The notes beneath the pieces were generated by a model, which had not been told where the DNA came from, did no database searches, and saw only the letters and a program-made list of their open reading frames with translations. A program made the position numbers and the translations under genes. Below are positions 58,082-64,000 of a stretch of DNA of 64,000 nucleotides, one piece after another (within the stretch, counting starts at the first letter, position 1; each line of letters begins with the position of its first letter). This DNA comes from Dryococelus australis (taxonomy: Eukaryota > Arthropoda > Insecta > Phasmatodea > Phasmatidae): contig CM057003.1 in the NCBI GenBank assembly GCA_029891345.1, positions 13,990,709-14,054,708 on the forward strand. The letters are read 5' to 3'.

Positions 58082-58435
58082 TATAGGCTGTTCACGATAC
58101 ACTGAGCACGTATGTAATATTAACAATGCCATGAGCCTAATGACTTAAGTCACGCATCGGTCAAGTGAAACCGTTGAATTGTTAGAAAATTAAATATTTT
58201 ACAGATTAGTTATTTCATTAACACTTATAAGCATTAAAATACAGAAAGCAAAAGAATTCATCATAGCATTCGCAAACGTTTTCTTTGAATTTTAATTTCA
58301 GCCTTAAGACGTGGAGCTGCGTTCAATCGATCATTGCCAACCTTACTGGGTGCGTGCTAAACAACGTAGGTATGGGCAGTGACATTTTTCAAAGGCTGAC
58401 TTCAAAATTGCTTGATTTACCTGAACAGCCTATAA
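58082..58435 (+). mobile_element. MITE family M1, long form
   Basis: Left TATAGGCTGTTCACGATACA, right CTGAACAGCCTATA. The interior has ATTAACAATGCCATGAGCC and GGTCAAGTGAAACCG. Length is 354 bp. A 30-bp minisatellite begins at its right end. Confidence 0.8.
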
Positions 58436-58767
58436 AATACAGTTATTCTATATTCACTGTATGAAAATACAGTTATTCTAAATTCACTGTATGAAAATAC
58501 AGTTATTCTATATTCACTGTATGAAAATACACTTATTCTGTATTCACTGTATAAAAATACAGTTATTCTAAATTCACTGTATGAAAATACAGTTATTCTA
58601 TATTCACCGTATGAAAATACACTTATTCTATAGTCACTGTATGAAAATACAGTTATTCTATATTCACTGTATGAAAATACACTTATTCTATAGTCACTGT
58701 ATGAAAATACAGTTATTCTATATTCACTGTATGAAAATACACTTATTCTATATTCACTGTATGAAAA
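58433..58767 (+). repeat. 30-bp minisatellite, about 11 copies
   Basis: The unit AAAATACAGTTATTCTATAT plus TCACTGTATG repeats every 30 bp. Units alternate AGTTATT/ACTTATT in the right half, hinting at a 60-bp higher-order unit there. 30 is divisible by three, so one frame stays open, giving an 85-codon ORF of Tyr/His/Phe repeats that is unlikely to be a gene. Confidence 0.95.
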
Positions 58768-58796
58768 TTTTTGTTAGTAATGTTAAGAAGAAAACA

Positions 58797-59135
58797 AAAG
58801 CTGATCAGTGCCACTTCGTTCACATGATATTTTTGTAAAGTTAATCAAATAAAGCCCACAGTAGTTTCATTAATTTTTTTTAATACTAATATTTCTTCTT
58901 TCAGTTTTAATGGAGTTATAAAATTACACTCTGTCATCGCTTCGCACATGTTTTATGTTAGCTTGATAGTTAGGACTTTGAATTGATCTAGCCACTTTTT
59001 TAATTGGGTTCTCTAGCCACTGAGTTACTGCGGCCCCACTATTAGGTGCTCTAGCCCCTTGACCAGCTGTGGCCCCTACTATTGTGTGCTCTAGCCACTG
59101 TGCTACTGCGGCCCCACTATTGGGGCCGTAGTAAA
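58797..59135 (+). mobile_element. Element T, left-end fragment
   Basis: AGCTGATCAGTGCCACTTCG, GATATTTTTGTAAAGTTAAT, ATTACACTCTGTCATCGCTT and GGACTTTGAATTGATCTAGC match 61.01-61.20 kb. They are followed by three A-box-like units on the minus strand (59003-59115). It then stops, so it is a partial copy facing an inverted full one. Confidence 0.75.
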
Positions 59136-59292
59136 CACAAGAAATTTTTTAAGTTGCTTATGTAAGACGTTAACACCCCCTCTATGTTACAGGAAGACTT
59201 TTGAACCAGCGATATTCCAGTTCCGAGATGTACCAGGCCATCCATTGTGTCCTGCTACTTTTCCTGGGCTTTACAGCACCAGCTCAGTCGGA

Positions 59293-60116
59293 ACGCTGTA
59301 TAAAATAGAAATGTCTGTCTGTGATTTTCGAATTTTTCACATTTAATTATTTTTTCCTATAGTATAATTGATAACTAAGCCATATATAATATTAATTTTT
59401 TTTGTGTCTGTCTCTCTGTCTGTCCGACCGGATTTAACTCAAAAACCACAGAACGTATAGACATCAAATTTACTCGGTCTATATATAATAACCCCAGGAC
59501 TAACTTAGTCTTTGTTTCATCGAGATATCTCAAACGGTTCCGGAAAAAATGATGATCAGGAATGTAAATAAGCACTGGATTAAGCTTTTCTTAGGATTAC
59601 TCCATTAAAAAAAAAAAGTATTTTAAAATTTATTTTCGTAATTTCTCCTTTCTTTTTATCTATGGGCTGTAAACCTTTACTTGCAAAAAACCCTAGTGGC
59701 CCAGTGGCTACAGTTAATCCAAGTGGGGCCGCAGTTACCCAGTGGATAGATATATATCAAGTGGGGCCGCAGTAGCTCAGCGGCTAGAGAACCTAATACT
59801 AGGGCCGCAGCTGGTCAGTGGCTAGAGCACACAATAGTGGGACCGCAGTATCTCAGTGGCTGGAACACCAAAAAAGGGGGCCGTAGTAGCTCAGTGGCTG
59901 GAGAACCCAATAAAAAAAGTGGCAGAATCAATCAAAGTCCTAAATATCATGATAACATAAAACATGTGCGAAGCGATGGCAGGGTGTAATTGAATAACTC
60001 CATTCAACCTGGAAGAAGAAATATTAGTATTTTAAACATAAAACCTTAATGAAACTATTTGGGCTTTATATGAATAACTTAAAAAAAAAAATCGTGCCAA
60101 CGATATCGCACGGGTT
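59293..60116 (-). mobile_element. Element T, near-complete inverted copy
   Basis: Read on the minus strand from 60116: CAGCTAACCCGTGCGATATC, the poly-T/AAGTTATT block, GGTGTAATT inverted, then the A-box-like array (59690-59920), CCCATAG, GGAACCGTTTGAGATATCTC and finally TGTCTGTCTGTG inverted to a TATAC-type end. It faces the fragment at 58797, so the pair can form a large hairpin. No ORF of note, so non-autonomous. Confidence 0.7.
59690..59922 (+). repeat. A-box-like array in inverted element T
   Basis: Six units of about 38 bp: GGGGCCGCAGTAGCTCAGCG (59762), then AGCTGGTCAGTGGCTAGAGC, AGTATCTCAGTGGCTGGAAC and AGTAGCTCAGTGGCTGGAGA. Spacings are about 36-40 bp. Units 3 and 6 keep TAGCTCAG.GGCT, the strongest A-box match. 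Confidence 0.85.
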
Positions 60117-60310
60117 AGCTGTTGGGTAATTTTAATTCGCAACACAGAGAAATTGAATTGTCAAACGTACAAAGTCCAATGTATTTGACGTCGTAAAATT
60201 TTAATGTAATATTTACTGTAGGAAACTTTTACAAGAAGTATAACAGTTTGTTTGGATTCATAGGAACTGACTGCATTTATAAATTCAATGAGGTCGTATA
60301 ATAAATGTTA
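60117..60310. other. Short unassigned stretch
   Basis: Nothing recognised before the S2 SINE. Confidence 0.4.
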
Positions 60311-60314
60311 TGCT

Positions 60315-60500
60315 TAAGTCCTGTGCGCAGAGCAGCCTGTGTGCAGCGTGCGTGGTACTACTGTCTCCAACCAGAGGATTTGGGTTCTGTTCCTGGCACC
60401 GACCCTTGCAATTTTCCAAGTGGTTGATCGCTCTGACTTACTTTCAAGCTGCAGAACGCAATGAAAACCCACGGCATAATCATCTTGCTGATACTTACCG
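60315..60500 (+). mobile_element. SINE family S2 copy
   Basis: Head GCAGCGTGCGTGGTACTACT with B-box-like TGGGTTCTGTTCCTGG, then CAATTTTCCAAGTGGTTG, GACTTACTTTCAAGCTGCAG and CGCAATGAAAACCCACGGC. Partner copy at 33.3 kb. No tail. Confidence 0.6.
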
Positions 60501-60609
60501 TTAATGCTAACATTTAGACTGTCTTCAAACCTTGAAATAATTCACGAGCTGCCCGTAGTGTTCTCTACATTTTTTCCTTTGCCATTTTAAATACAACAGT
60601 GAGCTTGCT

Positions 60610-60972
60610 TATAGACTGTTCACAATTAATTGATAATTTTTTTAATCAACACTTAAAAAATACCCCTGCCCACCCGTACCTGAATGCGCCCAGTGATGTT
60701 GGTAAAGATAGAGAGCAAAGTAGTTCCATGTATTGACCTTGAATTCAAAGTGCTAGAGAAGCATTAAAAAATACTGAGATTATTTATTTCTCTTTTGGCA
60801 TTTTTAATAAATATAGGGGTAAGAATGAGAACATTTTAAATATTTAATTATTTTAATAATTTTTCAGTTTTACTTGTTCGGCGCATGAACAACATAATCA
60901 GGCCCATAGGCAATGTTAATTCTACATATAGTGGAATACTACACAATGCTCAGTTTACCGTCAGCAACCTTT
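60610..60972 (-). mobile_element. MITE family M1, long form, diverged
   Basis: Left ATAGACTGTTCACAATTAAT, interior ACCCCTGCCCACCCGTACCTG and CATGAACAACATAATCAGGCCC, right AGTTTACCGTCAGCAACCTT. Both ends are decayed, so this is an older copy. Confidence 0.7.
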
Positions 60973-61217
60973 ATTTCAAAACATAAACAGTTACAGTTAT
61001 TATTGTACTAGCTGACCACTCCGACTTCTTTCGTATGATATTTTTGTAAAGTTAATATTATAAGGCCCACCATAGGTTCATTAATTTGTTTAATACAAAT
61101 ATGTATATACTTTCAGGTTTAATGGAGTTATTAAATTACACCCTGCCATTGCTTCACATATGTTTTATGTTAGCATGACATTTAGGACTTTGAATTGATC
61201 TAGCCACTTTTTTATTG

Positions 61218-61360
61218 GGTTCTCTAGCCACTGAGCTAATGCGGTCCCCTTTTTGGGTTCTCTAGCCACTGACCTACTGCGGCCCCCCTATTTGGTGCTC
61301 TAGCCCCTGGCCTGCTGCGGCCCCTCTATTGGGTACTCTACCCACTGAGCTACTGCATCC
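61218..61360 (-). repeat. A-box-like array in element T
   Basis: Four units of 36-38 bp; minus-strand reading TTAGCTCAGTGGCTAGAGAA in the first and TAGCTCAGTGGGTAGAGTAC in the fourth. No B box within 100 bp on that strand. Confidence 0.85.
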
Positions 61361-61603
61361 CCACTTGGAATAACTCCAGCCACTAGGCAACTACGATTTT
61401 TGGAAGGTAAGGTTTACACCCCATAGACAAAAAAAGAAAGGATAAATGACGAAATTTTTTTAACAATGCTTTTTTTATGCAGTAATCAATCGTAAGAAAT
61501 GCTTAATCCAGTACCTATTTACATCTCTGATCATCATTTTCTTCCGGAACCGTTTGAGAAATCTCGATGAAACAAAGACTACGTTGGTGCTGGGGTTATT
61601 ATA

Positions 61604-61899
61604 ATGGGTAGTGTAACTTCGCGAAAAGACTTCAAGACAAGTTATATTTCAAAACAGTGCAGTGTCGTTTACCTTTCCTGACTGGCTGAATTACTTTTTG
61701 ACACGTCTTAACTGCCTGCACACGAATCACGTATGAGTCGTGCCGATGTTGCAGAATTTTGAGTGGCCCGGTCAAATACGAAAACATCTTCTCAAGCAGA
61801 CAGCAACCAATGGCAGTAGACAAACTGATGTTGGGTGGTTATAGTGTTAAAGTCTACCGTGTACTCAAGTTGTTCCGCGAAAAATCACTAGCTCTAGTT
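61604..61899. mobile_element. hAT-like CCAAT-rich MITE inside element T
   Basis: Flanks TTATTATA (61596-61603) and TTATTATC (61900-61907), 7 of 8 identical. The empty site is visible in the inverted element-T copy near 59485. Ends ATGGGTAGTGTAACTTCGCG and complement CTAGAGCTAGTGATTTTTCG. Internal GACTGGCTGAATTAC and GCAACCAATGGCAG. Length is 296 bp. Confidence 0.88.
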
Positions 61900-62099
61900 A
61901 TTATCTATATAGTGTATAAATTTGATGCCAATACGTTAAGTGGTTTTTGAGTTTAATCCGTTATGACAGACAGACACGAAAACAATTAACATAAGATATG
62001 GCTTAGTTATAAATTATACTATATGAAAAAAATAATTTAAAAGGGAAAATTCGAAAATCACAGATAGACACTTCTATTTTATTTAGTAGTATAGATTTA

Positions 62100-62565
62100 T
62101 TACATACGCCTATGCAATTAACTCTGTATTCTTCGTCCTCCCCCCCCCCCCAGTCATTCCTTTTTCTATATCTCCATAGATAATGTACCTGTGACTTTGA
62201 TTAAGAACACTGTGATTCACTGTTATTCAGTAGTAATCCACTTTTATTAAGTAGAAATAATCGTAAGAGTGAACCGCAGTAAGCAATCTCCGTGTCTCAA
62301 CCCTCAAATACTTTTCTCCCTATAGAAATGTGAAAATTGCGTGATTTCGACCAAGGATACTACAACGTTTACTTAAATAAGTGCTTTGAAATGCTAGTAC
62401 ACGACTTTGGCGAAGTTGGATCGCAAATGCGATGTAATAAAGTTACCGCCCCCCCCCCCCCCACCCAGCCCGTAAAGACACGGGTATGTTTTACAACCAA
62501 ATGCAAACAACCGGAGCACTATTGTCCGAGCACGTGATTGGACAGTTCCCCGACGGCCATACCGT
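62100..62565. other. Unassigned; C12 and C14 tracts
   Basis: C tracts at 62140-62151 and 62449-62462; no gene. ORF 62337-62537 crosses the second tract. Confidence 0.5.
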
Positions 62566-62569
62566 ATTT

Positions 62570-62995
62570 GGTTACCGTGGTAGTCTTCAGATCACCGTGG
62601 TTCTGCCGTGGTATTGCGGGAACAGTACTTGGTTACCGTGGTAGTCTTCAGATCACCGTGGTTCTGCCGTGGTATTGCGGGAACAGTACTTGGTTACCGT
62701 GGTAGTCTTCAGCTCACCGTGGTTCTGCCGTGGTATTGCGGGAACAGTACTTGGTTACCGTGGTAGTCTTCAGATCACCGTGGTTCTGCCGTGGTATTGC
62801 GGGAACAGTACTTGGTTACCGTGGTAGTCTTCAGATCACCGTGGTTCTGCGTGGTATTGCGGGAACAGTACTTGGTTACCGTGGTAGTCTTCAGATCACC
62901 GTGGTTCTGCCGTGGTATTGCGGGAACAGTACTTGGTTACCGTGGTAGTCTTCAGATCACCGTGGCTCTGCGTGGTATTGCGGGAACAGTACTTG
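62570..62995 (+). repeat. 61-bp minisatellite, seven copies
   Basis: TAGTCTTCAGATCACCGTGG recurs at 62581, 62642, 62703, 62764, 62825, 62885 and 62946. One unit is 60 bp, lacking a C in CTGCCGTGG. Copies are nearly identical (one GATCACC is GCTCACC), so the array is young or homogenised. ORFs across it shift frame every unit. Confidence 0.97.
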
Positions 62996-63119
62996 AATGG
63001 GTTATCGTCCGATGAACGATCCCGTAGCTGAAGGTGCACATCAAACAGTAGGCCGGGGTGCCCTCGCAACTAAGAAATACATACACTAGAACCACACAAG
63101 CTAGAAAATTCTAACGAGA

Positions 63120-63640
63120 ACCAGTTCTATGTTATGTGATTCTAATGTACGGCATTTCTAATATGTGTGTTTCTAGCGTATGATAGTTCTAAGTTGTGGA
63201 TTTCGGTTGTACGACGTTTCTAACGTATGTGGTTCTGTAATATGTGGTTCTAAATCGTGTGTTTCTGCAGTACGATAGTTCTAACATCTGTGTTTATTTT
63301 GTACGACTGTTCTAACACCTGTGTTCTGCAGTACGATAGTTCTAACACCTGTGTTTCTTTTATACGACTTTTCTAACACCTGTGTTTCTGCAGTACAATA
63401 GTTCTGACATCTGTGTTTCTTTTGTATGACTGTTCTAACACCTGTGTTTCTTTTGTATGAGTGTTATAACATCTGTGTTTCTTTTATATGACTGTTCTAG
63501 CATCTGTGTTTCTTTTATACGACTTTCTAACACCTGTGTTTCGCTGGCGTGACTGTTTGGTTTTCTGTGTTTCTAACGATCAGTTGTGTCTTTCTGTTGC
63601 ATGGTTGTTCTAAGATGTGAAATTTCTAAATTGTGGCCTC
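63120..63640 (+). repeat. Degenerate ~31-bp minisatellite
   Basis: GTTCTAACACCTGTGTTTCT followed by TTTGTACGACT repeats irregularly about 16 times. Two unit types alternate (TTTCTGCAGTACGATA and TTTCTTTTGTACGACT). Divergence is far higher than in the neighbouring 61-bp array. Confidence 0.9.
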
Positions 63641-63934
63641 GTTTGATTATTCTGTTATCTGAATGTTCTAGACTGTGTGTCTACAATGTATGTGTGGTCC
63701 CAGGTAGGCCCACTAGGGTCATCACAAGGTTAAGCATGGAGCTGAGGTCGTGTTAAGCAGGTACACCATCCAACCTGTCCCAGACTGAGACACCATGCAC
63801 AGAAGTGTGCCACTGAGGTCATCCGAAGACTTTCACTGTCTTTAGAAGCTGAGCTGCCTCCGACATGGTTCGGGCTTCACTGATCCGGTTTCATTTCTTG
63901 TGATTTGAAACTGGATTATATGTGTAAACTCTCT
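63641..63934. other. Unassigned
   Basis: GC-richer; nothing recognised on either strand. Confidence 0.4.
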
Positions 63935-64000
63935 TAAAGGCTGTTCACGGTAAAGTGGGCATTTTTTTAAGCCCGTGTTTAAAAGTATCTTCCAGCTTAT
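63935..64000 (+). mobile_element. MITE family M1, left end cut by window edge
   Basis: AAAGGCTGTTCACGGTAAAG followed by GTGGGCATTTTTTTAAGCCC is an M1 left terminus. The remainder lies outside the window. Confidence 0.7.

Larger units (their letters stand above)
61013..62096 (+). mobile_element. Element T, full-length copy split by a MITE
   Basis: Begins CTAGCTGACCACTCCGACTT, runs through GATATTTTTGTAAAGTTAAT, ATTACACCCTGCCATTGCTT, the A-box-like array (61218-61360), CATAGACAAAAAAAGAAAGG, TTATGCAGTAATCAATCG and GGAACCGTTTGAGAAATCTC. It ends TATTTAGTAGTATAGATTTA. A hAT-like MITE (61604-61899) interrupts it. Without that insert the element is about 790 bp. The ends resemble those of Metulj-like SINEs and RTE tails. 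That comparison is from memory. Confidence 0.75.

Noticed and set aside
63690-63860. 5S rRNA or other structured RNA gene
   Set aside because: Some GGTTAAGC-type words occur, but neither the internal control region nor a consistent fold could be recognised.

Overview
The window reads as intergenic DNA from a large, AT-rich, repeat-packed animal genome, most likely an arthropod. Evidence for this: tRNA-derived SINEs with RNA polymerase III B boxes and poly(A) tails, many short inverted-repeat DNA transposons (MITEs), a decayed Ty3/gypsy-type LTR retrotransposon, a PIF/Harbinger element, long (TA)n, (CA)n, (CT)n, poly(A) and poly(C) tracts, and no operon-like coding. An insect with a large genome (for example a cockroach, termite or stick insect) is my guess from overall style only; nothing proves the taxon. 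I found no convincing host protein-coding exon, rRNA gene or intact tRNA gene. Nearly all short ORFs fall inside repeats or look like chance.

Layout. 1-12.1 kb: SINEs, hAT-like MITEs with 8-bp target duplications (1.4 and 2.5 kb), a MITE split by a SINE (2.9-3.5 kb), a 1.9-kb inverted-repeat element (4.5-6.5 kb), a TA-target MITE (7.3-7.7 kb), an 80-bp minisatellite (9.1 kb) and an element carrying a 38-bp array of tRNA A-box-like units (10.6-11.1 kb). 12.1-21.7 kb: an LTR retrotransposon on the minus strand with two ~1.1-kb LTRs and broken gag and pol. 21.7-31.2 kb: more MITEs, a hairpin, poly(G) tracts and a nested MITE pair. 31.2-33.1 kb: a PIF/Harbinger transposon with remnants of both of its genes. 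33-38 kb: MITEs and SINEs. 38.1-40.1 kb: a large foldback element packed with GCCAT-type motifs and a tRNA-like centre. 40-47 kb: mostly unique AT-rich DNA with MITEs, including one flanked by TTAA. 47-51 kb: a Harbinger-like MITE inside a SINE tail, long (TA)n blocks and hAT-like MITEs. 54-57.6 kb: a MITE split by a SINE with a perfect 14-bp target duplication, a 15-copy 70-bp minisatellite grown from MITE sequence, and a repeat with a 173-codon ORF. 58-62.1 kb: a 30-bp minisatellite and three copies of the A-box-array element, one carrying a hAT-like MITE. 62.5-63.7 kb: 61-bp and ~31-bp minisatellites.

The parts interact as layered insertions rather than as a pathway. Five nested pairs give a partial order of events. 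The most distinctive items are the family with tandem tRNA A-box-like units, the GCCAT-rich foldback, the coherent family of ATTGG/CCAAT-rich hAT-like MITEs, and the conversion of a MITE segment into a homogeneous satellite.
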